Counted from the first letter of the stretch, positions 19,010 through 35,496 are shown. The stretch: DNA of 64,000 nucleotides from Paenibacillus sp. 1781tsa1 (GCF_024159265.1 NZ_JAMYWY010000001.1:62001-126000), one strand, 5' to 3'. Notes: generated by a model from the letters alone, not told the origin. Made by a program: numbers and translations.

Positions 19010-19034
19010 AAAAGCTTCCTTAGGGAAGCTTTTT
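19010..19034 (+). terminator. greA terminator
   Basis: AAAAGCTTCC (19010-19019), loop TTAG, GGAAGCTTTTT. A compact perfect stem with a T-run. Confidence 0.9.
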
Positions 19035-19096
19035 CAACATTTGAGGAAGAGTGTCCTCAAGCGATGCCTGCAATGTAAATAAGGAGATGAATATAG

Positions 19097-20611
<1,515 letters not shown>

Positions 20612-20640
20612 ATAAGGAACGTATCATACGTTCATAATAG

Positions 20641-20687
20641 AAGAGGAACCTGCCGTTCAGTATCATGCTGGGGCAAGTTCCTCTTTA
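20641..20687 (+). terminator. lysS terminator
   Basis: AAGAGGAAC-C-TGCC (20641-20654) pairs with GGCA-A-GTTCCTCTT (20672-20685), followed by a short T-rich end. Confidence 0.85.
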
Positions 20688-20814
20688 GGTTTACATAGGC
20701 GCTAAAATAAAGTTTGTCAGAACGCCGTGTTCTCAGCACGCCATTATGGTGGAACTGCGTCTGTGATTTAAGTTAGACCAACCTGTTCGTATTTTGTTAA
20801 AAGAGGTGCCCTTC

Positions 20815-22152
20815 ATGAAGTTCAGGCTTCACTTTGCCAAATTCTTATCTCCCCCGTTAATCCTGGTCGGTGGTTTTCTGCTTATTATTGCGATTGGAAC
20901 AGTGCTTCTCATGTTGCCAATCTCCAACCAAAGTGGTGAGCATCTGGCGTTTATTGACGCGCTCTTTACATCAACCTCTGCCGCATGTGTGACAGGACTT
21001 GTCGTTGTGGATGTAGGGACCACCTTTAATTTGTTTGGTCAGATCGTCATTATGGTATTAATGCAGCTCGGTGGACTCGGCTTCATGACCATGGCTACTC
21101 TCTTTGCGCTAGTTTTGGGCAAGCGAATCTCACTTAAGGACAGGCTATTACTCAAAGAGGCCATTAATGCAGACAGTATGGAAGGGATCGTACGTATTAT
21201 CCGCAAGGTGCTGATTTTCTCCTTTACCATTGAAGGGGTGGCTGCTTTCATACTGGCGCTGCGTTGGGCAACAGAGATGCCATTGGGTCAGGCTGTATAC
21301 TATGGGATATTTCATTCCGTTTCATTGTTTAATAATGGCGGATTTGATCTGTTCGGCAACAGCTTTCAATACTATACCGGAGACTGGATATTCAACTTGA
21401 CTGCTTCCGTGCTCGTTATCTCTGGTGGACTAGGTTTTGTTGTGTTAAATGATCTGTTTGAGTATCGCAAACGCCGTCGTCTATCCCTACAGTCGAAACT
21501 GGTGCTGTCTGTGTCGGGAGCGCTGATTGGTATAGGAGCGGTTGTGTTGTTTGTTTTCGAATTTACCAATGGACATACACTGGCTTCACTCACCTGGAGC
21601 GAGAAGATCTATGCGTCCTTCTTCCAGTCGGTCTCTACACGTTCGTCTGGGACGAGTACCATTGATATTACGGAGATGAGGCAGGCTACCCAATTCTTCT
21701 TCATCCTGCTGATGTTTATTGGGGCATCCCCGGGATCGACCGGGGGCGGAATCAAGACGACTACATTCCTGATCATGATTGGTGCAGTGTATGCCATGAT
21801 TCGTGGGAATAAGGATATCGTGTTTTTCCGCCAACGTGTTCCGAAGGAGCTGCTGATGAGAGCATTGACCATTATTATGGTTTCGCTGATCATATTCATG
21901 ATTGTGGTAATGCTTCTACTTACGACCGAGGATGCACCATTCCTCTCACTGATGTTTGAAGCTGCATCTGCAATCGGTACCGTGGGGCTTTCCGTGGGCG
22001 TGACGGATGAGTTGACCAATTGGGGAAAAATCATTATTACCTTTACCATGTTTGTAGGTCGGATTGGGCCACTAACCATCGCGTACGCCCTTCGTCCGCG
22101 CAAAGAGAAAAAACTGTATCGTCATCCCGAGGGCCGGATCATTATCGGATAA
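20815..22152 (+). CDS. ktrB: potassium uptake channel subunit KtrB/TrkH family
   Basis: Membrane pore of a Ktr-type K+ transporter. The 445-residue protein has the repeated M1-P-M2 architecture of the family with four pore loops, including TSTSAACVTGLVVVD, HSVSLFNNGGFDLFG, QSVSTRSSGTSTID with GASPGSTGGGIKTTTF after it, and AASAIGTVGLSVGVTDELT. ATG 20815 follows AAGAGGTG; the longer TTG frame adds seven residues. No ktrA is adjacent, so the RCK gating subunit must be encoded elsewhere. Such systems are controlled by c-di-AMP, mostly through KtrA/KtrC. Confidence 0.92.
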   Translation: MKFRLHFAKFLSPPLILVGGFLLIIAIGTVLLMLPISNQSGEHLAFIDALFTSTSAACVTGLVVVDVGTTFNLFGQIVIMVLMQLGGLGFMTMATLFALVLGKRISLKDRLLLKEAINADSMEGIVRIIRKVLIFSFTIEGVAAFILALRWATEMPLGQAVYYGIFHSVSLFNNGGFDLFGNSFQYYTGDWIFNLTASVLVISGGLGFVVLNDLFEYRKRRRLSLQSKLVLSVSGALIGIGAVVLFVFEFTNGHTLASLTWSEKIYASFFQSVSTRSSGTSTIDITEMRQATQFFFILLMFIGASPGSTGGGIKTTTFLIMIGAVYAMIRGNKDIVFFRQRVPKELLMRALTIIMVSLIIFMIVVMLLLTTEDAPFLSLMFEAASAIGTVGLSVGVTDELTNWGKIIITFTMFVGRIGPLTIAYALRPRKEKKLYRHPEGRIIIG

Positions 22153-22156
22153 AAAG

Positions 22157-22238
22157 AAAAACCGTCAGACATTCAGAACTAACTCTACTGTTATCGTAAC
22201 AGGGTTTAGTCATAACGAATGTACTGCGGTTTTTTTTG
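22157..22238. terminator. bidirectional terminator between ktrB and the TetR gene
   Basis: AAAAACCG (22157-22164) and CGGTTTTTTTT (22227-22237) close a long imperfect stem (ACATTC/GAATGT inside) with an inner CTGTTA/TAACAG hairpin. A- and T-runs on both sides suit the two convergent genes. Confidence 0.75.
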
Positions 22239-22240
22239 GT

Positions 22241-22831
22241 TTAACGGCACAAGGAAGCAAGATGCAAGCTGAGAATATCATCCATGAGCTTGGCATTCAT
22301 CTGATCAGGTCTAAGCACAGTATGGATACCCAAGCCATCCACGAGTGCATACAATCTTTCAATCTCAAGTTTAATATCAAGATCTGGTCTGGTAAGATCT
22401 TGTTCGATCAGGTGAGTGATAACATAGCCTACAGCCTGTCTGAGTTCATCATACACTGTATCGGCAAGTTCTTTGAGCGTAGAATCGGTTTTGGATCTGG
22501 CTGTAAAAGCGTACCACACCTCCATTTCGGCCAGTTTTTCATCTGTGTTTGGTAATAACTCGAGTAATAAGCATTTCATATTATCCACGGGAGATCCGGA
22601 GAAGGACATGTGTTGGATTCGTTTGGATACCCGTTCGGATACCAGATTCATGGCATATAGTAGTAGTTCCGACTGAGTGGAAAAGTAGTGACGCATTGAA
22701 CCGACCGAAATTCCTGCTTCTTCAGCGATATTTCGAACAGAGGCTTGTTCCATGCCATCTCTTCGTATAATACGCCAAGCTGCCTCGGCCACGAGCACAC
22801 GCTGTTTATCATGATCAACAATTTTAGGCAT
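22241..22831 (-). CDS. TetR-family transcriptional regulator
   Basis: A 196-residue regulator with the TetR N-terminal helix-turn-helix: RVLVAEAAWRIIRRDGMEQASVRNIAEEAGISVGSMRHYFSTQSELLLYAM (about residues 11-62), then an all-helical ligand/dimer domain with no recognisable ligand signature. It is divergent from a five-helix membrane protein 88 bases away, and the shared gap contains inverted repeats, so it probably represses that gene and itself. Ligand unknown. Confidence 0.9.
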   Translation of the reverse strand: MPKIVDHDKQRVLVAEAAWRIIRRDGMEQASVRNIAEEAGISVGSMRHYFSTQSELLLYAMNLVSERVSKRIQHMSFSGSPVDNMKCLLLELLPNTDEKLAEMEVWYAFTARSKTDSTLKELADTVYDELRQAVGYVITHLIEQDLTRPDLDIKLEIERLYALVDGLGIHTVLRPDQMNAKLMDDILSLHLASLCR

Positions 22832-22861
22832 ATGAACATTATATCATTGTTGATTATTATG

Positions 22862-22900
22862 ATACAAATGTGCTAAATTGTATTTAATACATTCGTATTA
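22862..22900. promoter_or_regulatory. candidate TetR operators
   Basis: Two inverted repeats lie in the divergent gap: TAATAC-ATTC-GTATTA (22885-22900) and ATACAA (22862-22867) with TTGTAT (22878-22883). Position and symmetry suit a TetR dimer; assignment is inference. Confidence 0.4.
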
Positions 22901-22919
22901 TAAAAAGGGGGGTTAACAG

Positions 22920-23471
22920 ATGATTGGTTATTTCATTATAGGATGTGAGATTGCCTTTTGGGTGTTTGTGTTTGCGGGTCTAAGTGTCAGGTATCTTCTT
23001 GGCATGAAAAGGTTAGGCATTGGTCTACTGATGGCAACACCAATAGTGGATCTGTTGTTGCTGGTGGCCACTGTGATAGATCTTCAGCGTGGAGCTACAG
23101 CGAGCATGATTCATGGTATTGCTGCGGTGTATATCGGAGTAAGTATCGCCTATGGTCATCAGATGATCGCTTGGGCGGATCGATACTTCCTATATTGGTT
23201 CAAAGGCGGAGAGAATCCTCGTAGCAACAAGTTATATGGCAGAGAACATGCGAGTCGTGAGCGTAGTGGATGGTTTAGACATCTTTTGGCATGGACAATA
23301 GGCAGTGCATTTCTATTCGCCATGATATGGTGGATTGGGAATGCTGAACGTACAGCCGTCTTCTATAATCTGATTAAAATGTGGGGAATCATAATCGGAA
23401 TCGATTTTCTGATAAGCTTTAGCTATAGTTTATGGCCAAGAAAAGTTCCTGCTAGGAATGTTAAACAATAA
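22920..23471 (+). CDS. predicted integral membrane protein, unknown function
   Basis: A 183-residue hydrophobic protein with about five membrane segments (roughly residues 2-28, 32-56, 60-82, 120-140 and 150-172) and a basic cytoplasmic loop (GGENPRSNKLYGREHASRERSGWFR). I do not recognise the family. A GGGG-type ribosome binding site (22906-22912) precedes the ATG. The divergent TetR gene suggests inducible expression; a role in membrane stress or small-molecule efflux support is conceivable but not shown by the sequence. Confidence 0.75.
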   Translation: MIGYFIIGCEIAFWVFVFAGLSVRYLLGMKRLGIGLLMATPIVDLLLLVATVIDLQRGATASMIHGIAAVYIGVSIAYGHQMIAWADRYFLYWFKGGENPRSNKLYGREHASRERSGWFRHLLAWTIGSAFLFAMIWWIGNAERTAVFYNLIKMWGIIIGIDFLISFSYSLWPRKVPARNVKQ

Positions 23472-23572
23472 AATTCAAATGGATGTGCATACGAATTTGC
23501 TAAAAAGGGAGAATACCCTATATACGTTCTAAACGTATCGTTTTAATGATTGATAATATTTGAAAAAAAGAC

Positions 23573-23601
23573 TTGCAATCAAAATATGTACATGGTATAT
23601 T
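23573..23601 (+). promoter_or_regulatory. rrn promoter P1
   Basis: TTGCAA 23573-23578, 17 bases, TATATT 23596-23601. Confidence 0.8.
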
Positions 23602-23682
23602 CTAATTCCGGCCAAGAAAACACAGTTACACGGTGCGGCAAGCGAATGAAATAAGCTTCGAAAGAAACTTGAAAAAAAGAGC

Positions 23683-23711
23683 TTGCAAAGTTGGTTCGGA
23701 TGTGATAAGAT
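23683..23711 (+). promoter_or_regulatory. rrn promoter P2
   Basis: TTGCAA 23683-23688, 17 bases, TAAGAT 23706-23711. Tandem with P1, as in Bacillus rRNA operons. Confidence 0.85.
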
Positions 23712-23754
23712 ATAAAAGTTGCTGAAGAGAGCGACATTCGGTAGCGAAATGAGT

Positions 23755-23777
23755 TTGATCTTTGAAAACTGAACAAC
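23755..23777 (+). promoter_or_regulatory. boxA-like antitermination site in the rrn leader
   Basis: TGATCTTTGAAAACTGAACA resembles the boxA/leader motif of Firmicute rRNA operons; a second copy, GTTCTTTGAAAACTAGATA, occurs in the 16S-23S spacer at about 25590-25609. Confidence 0.7.
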
Positions 23778-23911
23778 GAGTGAGTAAAACATTCTGCTTG
23801 CAGAATGAACGCGAAAGTTTGAAACAAGCCTTGGCTTGGATCGACTGGAGCACACAATTGAGATTTTTAATCTCGTCAGATTCAAAATGAGCTTATCGCT
23901 CTTTTCAATAC

Positions 23912-28706
<4,795 letters not shown>

Positions 28707-28789
28707 AATTGCAAGTGATAATTCGCATCTTTCGTTTCGAATCTAGTTTTCAGAGAACAACAACTCTGAAATGTAAGCTGAGCTATGCG

Positions 28790-28906
28790 TTTGGTGGCGA
28801 TGGCGGAGGGGTTCCACACGTACCCATCCCGAACACGACCGTTAAGCCCTCTAGCGCCGATGGTACTTGGACCGCAGGGTCCTGGGAGAGTAGGATGCCG
28901 CCAAGC
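28790..28906 (+). rRNA. rrf: 5S ribosomal RNA
   Basis: About 117 bases, TTTGGTGGCGATGGCGGAGG ... GGATGCCGCCAAGCA, with the conserved CCGAACACGACCGTTAAGCC segment. The ends pair (TTGGTGGC with GCCGCCAAG). Confidence 0.96.
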
Positions 28907-28910
28907 AAAG

Positions 28911-28945
28911 AACCACTGCCGATGTTATTCGGTGGTGGTTTTTAT
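28911..28945 (+). terminator. rrn operon terminator
   Basis: AACCAC...CCG pairs with CGG...GTGGTT and runs into TTTTTATTTG just after the 5S gene. Confidence 0.88.
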
Positions 28946-29136
28946 TTGTATATAAATGAATAGTGAGGTATAAAAAAAGCCTGAAAACGGAAACTTTGTA
29001 TCCTAAATGGTTCGATAGAAATAAATGTTGGTTGATTTGAGCAGACGTTTATATGTTATATTGATTCAACTTGTCCGCTTGAGAAAAACAGTTGTATTCA
29101 TCAGGCAACACACCTAATATAACCAAGTACTTTTCC

Positions 29137-29166
29137 TTGACAGTCTAAATATCGCTTTGCTAAGAT
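29137..29166 (+). promoter_or_regulatory. guaB promoter
   Basis: TTGACA 29137-29142, 18 bases, TAAGAT 29161-29166. The leader of about 100 bases shows no purine riboswitch consensus. The preceding 190 bases after the rrn terminator hold nothing I recognise. Confidence 0.75.
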
Positions 29167-29247
29167 GGCAATAATAAATTTTTCAGAAAACGTATTTTCG
29201 GCGTAAAATACAGCCTGGAATCTTCGGGTTTTGGACCGTAAAGCTGA

Positions 29248-30729
<1,482 letters not shown>

Positions 30730-30753
30730 TCGGAAGAGAGTTAATCATTTCCA

Positions 30754-30793
30754 GGACAGGCTCGGTGATTTTCACCGGGTCTGTCTTTTTTTG
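30754..30793 (+). terminator. guaB terminator
   Basis: GGACAG-gct-CGGTGA pairs with TCACCG-ggt-CTGTC, followed by T8. Confidence 0.88.
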
Positions 30794-31146
30794 CAGATAC
30801 CCCTGTGATAGAATAGAACAAGCGGTGACGATCCATGGATGGATTAAGGCGTTGCGGCGGCTATTTGACGTGAATCTATGAATATGGTTTTGAAAAGCAA
30901 ATTGCAGTGCAAGAAAAGGCTGCCAGCTAAACAGAAGCGCGGACGTCCTTTTACATAAGCATTCGCAAAATGCGGACTAAGTGACAATCGATAACGAACT
31001 TTAGGAGCAATAATATTGCTCGTTCGATACAGCGCATATAGCACACATCTCACACATCAAACACGCAGGTTAGGGAACAAGAAAATCGCAGCATAAGCTG
31101 CACTGAAGCAATTAACAATGCTTTGGATCGAAGGGAGTATTCATCA
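30794..31146 (+). other. guaB-dacA intergenic region
   Basis: About 350 bases without a convincing gene. A perfect hairpin GAGCAAT-aat-ATTGCTC (31005-31021), flanked by CGAAC/GTTCG, and a smaller GCATT/AATGC hairpin just before it are visible; both would lie in the dacA leader. No known riboswitch is recognised. Confidence 0.4.
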
Positions 31147-32535
31147 TTGAAAGCCAAACACATGAATAAGAAGAAACGCCAAATGCTCAAAAAGAGCGTA
31201 GCCTCGGTAATGCTAATTAACATGCTTTGCATGTCTGCAGTAATGCCAGTCATGGCTGCTGCGAACGACTCTGGGCAGGTCCTGACTGCAGCAGCAACAA
31301 CAACGAAGACGGAGAAAGCGGTACAGGTTCCTGGGGTAGACTCACTTGGGCTTGAGGTTAGGTCAGCGGTTCTTATGGAGGCATCAACGGGTCAAATTTT
31401 GCTCAATGTCGATGCAGATAAAGCCATGCCACCTGCCAGTATGACTAAAATGATGACAGAGTACATTGTCGCTGAACAAGTCAAACAAGGCAAACTCAGC
31501 TGGGACGATATTGTAACTGTTAAAAAGAATGCTGCACAAAGTGTCGGATCGCGTATTTTCCTCGCGGAAGGTGACCAGCACACAGTTAAGGATCTCTATA
31601 TTGCCATGGCTGTTGGCTCTGCCAATGATGCTACGGTTGCTTTGGCTGAACATGTTGCAGGTTCGGAAGAAGATTTCGTGAAAATGATGAATGATGAAGC
31701 GAAGCGTATGGGTATGAAGGATACGTTCTTCATCAACTCTTCCGGTCTCGATCGAGCAGATATGCCTGCCGACTTCCGTCCAGCTGAAGACAAAGAAACA
31801 GTCATGTCCGCACTGGATGCTGCAATTCTGTGCAGATATATCATCATGGATCACCCAGACTACAAAGATTTTACAACCATTCAATCTTATAAGTTCCGTC
31901 CAAACGATAAAGCGCCAATTATTAATTACAACTGGATGCTGGAAGCGAATAAAAATATAACCAACTTCAAAAGCTATGCCTATGAAGGTCTGGATGGAAT
32001 GAAAACAGGCCATACCACGAATGCAGGTAATAATTTTACAGGTACAGCGGAACGTAACGGTATGCGTCTAATTAGTGTTGTTATGGGCACAGATTCGGAA
32101 TCCGCACGTTTCAGAGAAACTAAAAAGGTGTTGGACTTTGGATTTAACAACTTTGAAGTGAAGCAGGCTGTCGCAGGCAAGACCAAAGTGACGGGCTGGG
32201 AAGCTGTACCTTTGAAAAAAGGTAAAGAAACAACCGTTCCTGTCGTAACAGATAATGCGGTTAGTTTCGTTGTACCCAAAGGTACTCAGAACCTGGATGT
32301 GACGTTTAAAGCCAACGTAACTGAGGCGGACAAGCTGGTAGCACCAATCAAAGCAGGTACGAAGGTTGGTACAGTAACGTACACGTATAAAGCAGATGGA
32401 ATTGAGCCTCAGGAAAAAACAGTGAACTTGATTACAGCCGAAGAGGCCGATAAAGGCGGATGGTTCCGTCTGTTCTTCCGTGCTGTTAAAGATTTCTTCG
32501 TGGATCTCTTTGACGGGATCAAAAACCTGTTTTAG
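31147..32535 (+). CDS. dacA: D-alanyl-D-alanine carboxypeptidase (PBP5-type)
   Basis: DacA trims the terminal D-Ala from peptidoglycan stem peptides. N-terminal signal peptide (KKSVASVMLINMLCMSAVMPVMAAA), then the S11 domain with the nucleophile motif SMTK (S98-K101), SAN in GSANDAT, and KTG in GMKTGHT; the C-terminal beta-domain ends in an amphipathic helix (FRLFFRAVKDFFVDLFDGIKNLF) that holds it on the membrane. TTG 31147 follows GAAGGGAG; an ATG six codons later is an alternative. In relatives it is followed by pdxS-pdxT. Confidence 0.96.
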   Translation: MKAKHMNKKKRQMLKKSVASVMLINMLCMSAVMPVMAAANDSGQVLTAAATTTKTEKAVQVPGVDSLGLEVRSAVLMEASTGQILLNVDADKAMPPASMTKMMTEYIVAEQVKQGKLSWDDIVTVKKNAAQSVGSRIFLAEGDQHTVKDLYIAMAVGSANDATVALAEHVAGSEEDFVKMMNDEAKRMGMKDTFFINSSGLDRADMPADFRPAEDKETVMSALDAAILCRYIIMDHPDYKDFTTIQSYKFRPNDKAPIINYNWMLEANKNITNFKSYAYEGLDGMKTGHTTNAGNNFTGTAERNGMRLISVVMGTDSESARFRETKKVLDFGFNNFEVKQAVAGKTKVTGWEAVPLKKGKETTVPVVTDNAVSFVVPKGTQNLDVTFKANVTEADKLVAPIKAGTKVGTVTYTYKADGIEPQEKTVNLITAEEADKGGWFRLFFRAVKDFFVDLFDGIKNLF

Positions 32536-32765
32536 CCTATAGCGTACTTCTCTAAAAGAGTATGATCATGAATTTGATGATATAAGGTCATATCATTGAG
32601 AAAATACAAGTTATTCCGACTGGATGGATTGTATATTTACAATTTTTCCGGTAAAATATCAAGTTAGAATTCACGTATAATGAAGCAAAAAACTCCAATG
32701 TTTTTTTACCTGGTGGAGCGGGTTAACTGCTCTATCTTAGGCAATGAACGACATATATATTACGG

Positions 32766-32855
32766 GCCGAAGTGTCCAAGTATCTTGGAGCACCGATGAA
32801 GGGCATAGAGATATCCAAACTTGCACCTTCCGAGCGTATGCAAGATCGCGGCTGG
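32766..32855 (+). pseudogene. pdxS: pdxS remnant (C-terminal end only)
   Basis: The frame reads [19 protein letters not shown] and on to ERMQDRGW, matching the end of PdxS (B. subtilis PdxS ends with a MKGIEIS segment and ERMQERGW). About 30 codons survive. An in-frame TGA at 32745 closes the frame upstream, and nothing like the TIM-barrel of PdxS occurs between dacA (ends 32535) and here. After the terminal Trp no stop follows; the frame continues through YEKGNVQ into pdxT. The rest of a roughly 290-codon gene has been lost. Confidence 0.85.
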
Positions 32856-32876
32856 TATGAGAAGGGGAATGTGCAA

Positions 32877-33467
32877 ATGAAGATCGGCGTATTAGCACTT
32901 CAAGGGGCTGTCACAGAGCATATACGGAGTATTGAACGCGCTGGAGCAGAAGGTGTGGCTATCAAACAGGTTCAGCAATTGGATGATCTGGATGGTCTTA
33001 TCCTTCCTGGCGGGGAAAGTACAACGATTGGCAAACTGATGCGTAAGTATGGGTTTATGGATGCCATTCGAGCCTTTGCTGCCGAGGGCAAACCGGTATT
33101 TGGTACCTGTGCTGGTTTAATCGTTATGGCTAAGCACATCACAGGACAGGAAGAGGCTCATTTGGAGCTAATGGATATGACTGTATCCCGAAATGCATTT
33201 GGACGGCAGAGAGAAAGTTTCGAAACAGACTTGCCGGTCAAAGGCATTGAGGAAACGGTGAGAGCTGTGTTTATCCGGGCTCCCTTGATTGAGAGTGTGG
33301 GAGACCAGGTAGAGGTTCTCTCTACTTACAATGATGAGATTGTTACAGCTCGTCAGGGACATTTACTGGCTTGCTCGTATCATCCGGAGTTAACGGATGA
33401 CTATCGTCTGCATGCTTATTTTGTAGACATGGCCAAGTCCTACAAACACGCGGTAGACCCTAAATAG
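32877..33467 (+). CDS. pdxT: pyridoxal 5'-phosphate synthase glutaminase subunit
   Basis: PdxT releases ammonia from glutamine for PdxS, which builds PLP from ribose 5-phosphate and glyceraldehyde 3-phosphate. The 196-residue protein has [15 protein letters not shown] at the N-terminus, the [12 protein letters not shown] oxyanion loop, the catalytic Cys in [11 protein letters not shown], and the His/Glu pair in [13 protein letters not shown] 32877 is chosen for length and for GAAGGGGA nine bases upstream. The frame is open upstream to 32772, through the pdxS remnant. Its normal partner is absent next to it. Confidence 0.96.
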   Translation: MKIGVLALQGAVTEHIRSIERAGAEGVAIKQVQQLDDLDGLILPGGESTTIGKLMRKYGFMDAIRAFAAEGKPVFGTCAGLIVMAKHITGQEEAHLELMDMTVSRNAFGRQRESFETDLPVKGIEETVRAVFIRAPLIESVGDQVEVLSTYNDEIVTARQGHLLACSYHPELTDDYRLHAYFVDMAKSYKHAVDPK

Positions 33468-33477
33468 TGTATGATGT

Positions 33478-33629
33478 ACAACCTATGATCTCCCGGTCAT
33501 CGGATCACTTCCCCAGCAGCCTTGTAAGGCCGCTGATTGGCAGTTGCATCTGAACGGATGCCTGATGTTGCCTGTATCTGCTTCATAGCGGGAATCGCAG
33601 CGCAGGGTCACACCGGGGACATAGGTTGT
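33478..33629. other. structured intergenic element, possible ncRNA or IR element
   Basis: The ends are inverted repeats: ACAACCTATG (33478-33487) with CATAGGTTGT (33620-33629), then TCCCGGT (33491-33497) with ACCGGGG (33612-33618), a 17-pair closing helix. Inside lie three hairpins: CAGC-A-GCC/GGC-C-GCTG (33514-33535), GGCA/TGCC enclosing GCATC/GATGC (33539-33572), and CTGC/GCAG enclosing TTC/GAA (33578-33600). No terminator T-run follows. A T-box-like AGGGTCACACCG (33604-33615) differs from consensus at key positions. Family unknown. Confidence 0.6.
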
Positions 33630-33739
33630 TTTGTGGTTACAGATTCCGATAAGTATATAGTAAGGTATACACAGTAGAGTTTTGAGAATTGAATTAACAT
33701 AAGGCTTCACTTCGTGGGGTTATTTAGGAGGGGTATATC

Positions 33740-35023
33740 GTGCTTGATGTGAAAATATTGCGGAATGAGTATGCACGTGTAGAAGAAGCATTGACTAAAC
33801 GAGGCAAATCGCTGGATCTTATCGCTGGGTTTACCGATATGGATACCAAACGTCGGGAATTGCTTCAAGAGAGTGAGACGCTGAAGAGCCGTCGGAATAC
33901 GGTCTCTGCGGAAGTTGCTAGACTGAAGAAGAACCGCGAGAATGCTGATGATCTGATTGTGGAGATGCGCGAAGTCTCTGATCGAATCAAAGCCATGGAC
34001 GAAGAAGTTCGTGAACTGGAAGTGAAGATCAATGATCTCACCATGGCAATTCCGAACATTCCTAACGAAAGTGTACCTGTTGGAGCTTCTGAAGACGACA
34101 ATGTTGAGATTCGTCGTTGGGAAGAGCCAAAGTCATTTACTTTTGCACCAAAAGCCCACTGGGAAATTGCTCAGGATCTCGATATCCTGGATTTTGAAGC
34201 TGCTGCCAAAGTAACAGGATCTCGTTTTACCTTTTATAAAGGGTTGGGTGCCCGTCTGGAACGTGCATTGATTAACTTTATGATGGATCTGCACAGCGAT
34301 CAACATGGATATGAAGAGATTCTGCCTCCATACATCGTTAATCGGGATAGCTTGTTTGGAACAGGTCAACTGCCGAAGTTCGAAGAAGATCTGTTCAAGT
34401 TGAAAGATACCGAATATTATCTGATCCCTACTGCTGAAGTTCCGGTAACGAACTATCATCGCGAAGAGATTCTGAATGTAGATCAATTGCCTAAGCATTT
34501 TGTGGCATACAGCTCTTGTTTCCGTTCTGAAGCCGGTTCGGCTGGACGGGATACACGCGGTTTGATTCGTCAGCATCAGTTTAACAAAGTAGAGCTGCTC
34601 AAGCTCTCTACTCCGGAGACTTCGTATGAAGAGTTGGAGCAGATGACTCAAAATGCGGAGCGTGTGCTTCAATTATTGGGATTGCCGTATCGCGTTCTGA
34701 CATTATGTACCGCAGATATGGGCTTCACTTCAGCTAAAACGTATGATATCGAAGTATGGTTACCTGAGAGCAACACCTATCGTGAGATTTCTTCCTGCTC
34801 TAACTGTGAGGACTTCCAGGCACGCCGTGCCAATATCCGTTTCCGCAGAGAACCAAAAGCCAAACCGGAATTTGTGCATACATTGAACGGGTCAGGATTG
34901 GCCGTTGGACGGACGGTAGCCGCTATCCTGGAGAACTATCAACAGGAAGATGGTACGGTTGTTATTCCTGAAGCATTGCGTCCTTATATGGGCGGCGCAA
35001 GTGTGATTGCACGTCGCTCTTAA
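33740..35023 (+). CDS. serS: seryl-tRNA synthetase
   Basis: SerS charges tRNA-Ser. The 427 residues include the long N-terminal coiled-coil arm that grips the tRNA variable arm (about 30-100, rich in Lys/Glu/Arg), the class II motif 2 region [30 protein letters not shown], the [13 protein letters not shown] block and motif 3 [24 protein letters not shown] 33740 follows AGGAGGGG. A weak hairpin TAA...CTTCAC/GTGGGGTTA precedes the site. A tRNA-Ser gene follows. Confidence 0.98.
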   Translation: MLDVKILRNEYARVEEALTKRGKSLDLIAGFTDMDTKRRELLQESETLKSRRNTVSAEVARLKKNRENADDLIVEMREVSDRIKAMDEEVRELEVKINDLTMAIPNIPNESVPVGASEDDNVEIRRWEEPKSFTFAPKAHWEIAQDLDILDFEAAAKVTGSRFTFYKGLGARLERALINFMMDLHSDQHGYEEILPPYIVNRDSLFGTGQLPKFEEDLFKLKDTEYYLIPTAEVPVTNYHREEILNVDQLPKHFVAYSSCFRSEAGSAGRDTRGLIRQHQFNKVELLKLSTPETSYEELEQMTQNAERVLQLLGLPYRVLTLCTADMGFTSAKTYDIEVWLPESNTYREISSCSNCEDFQARRANIRFRREPKAKPEFVHTLNGSGLAVGRTVAAILENYQQEDGTVVIPEALRPYMGGASVIARRS

Positions 35024-35061
35024 GCGAGAGTTAAACATCCTCATCAAAAGGAATACAAATT

Positions 35062-35100
35062 CAATCCGTCATTTAGGAATGGCGGATTGGAGTGTTTTGT
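35062..35100 (+). terminator. serS terminator (weak T-run)
   Basis: CAATCCG-T-CATT (35062-35073) pairs with AATG-G-CGGATTG (35078-35089); only a broken T-tract follows. Confidence 0.6.
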
Positions 35101-35150
35101 ATCACTGAGGCATACGTCTGATACGGATTATCAATTTTAATATAAAAAGG

Positions 35151-35180
35151 TTGCATTATGATGTCGAGATGTGGTATGAT
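35151..35180 (+). promoter_or_regulatory. tRNA-Ser promoter
   Basis: TTGCAT 35151-35156, 18 bases, TATGAT 35175-35180, about 36 bases before the mature tRNA. Confidence 0.65.
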
Positions 35181-35215
35181 AATTTTCGTGGCAAGTTTAT
35201 AAAAGTTAATTCCCT

Positions 35216-35304
35216 GGAGAGGTACCGAAGCGGTCATAACGGGGCGGTCTTGAAAACCGTTAGGGGGCAACTCCACGTGGGTTCGAATCCCACCCTCTCC
35301 GCCA
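35216..35304 (+). tRNA. tRNA-Ser (anticodon UGA)
   Basis: An 89-base cloverleaf with acceptor GGAGAGG/CCTCTCC, discriminator G and encoded CCA, anticodon loop CTTGAAA with UGA at 35251-35253, a long variable arm typical of tRNA-Ser, and the TTCGAATC T-loop. Confidence 0.97.
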
Positions 35305-35320
35305 TACTACACTTATAACA

Positions 35321-35352
35321 AGGATTCGAGCGATCTCGCTCGGGTCCTTTTT
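35321..35352 (+). terminator. tRNA-Ser terminator
   Basis: AGGA-TT-CGAGCG, loop ATCT, CGCTCG-GG-TCCT, then T6. Confidence 0.9.
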
Positions 35353-35496
35353 TGCGTTTTGGGTTTGTTCAACGTAGTGAGCATACAGGTTGATGACCGG
35401 TGTATACGTTGCTCAGTACAACGTTATATTTTGAGTAATTCAAATATGTATAAAAACATCTTCATCGCCGCACTTTATAGGAGTGGAGGTGGTAAG

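Noticed and set aside
20690..20814. c-di-AMP riboswitch upstream of ktrB
   Set aside because: The gap is too short and lacks the GGGGGA, GGGTGAAT and CTAAC blocks that are clear at 48.1 kb.
32636..32681. Intact pdxS promoter (TATAAT 32676-32681) still driving pdxT
   Set aside because: A -10-like hexamer is present, but no -35 lies at 16-18 bases; it may be the old pdxS promoter, yet the evidence is too weak to annotate.
33604..33626. T-box (AGGGTGGNACCGCG) for serS
   Set aside because: AGGGTCACACCG matches only partly; the tRNA-pairing TGGN is replaced and no antiterminator/terminator pair follows, so a working T-box is not supported.
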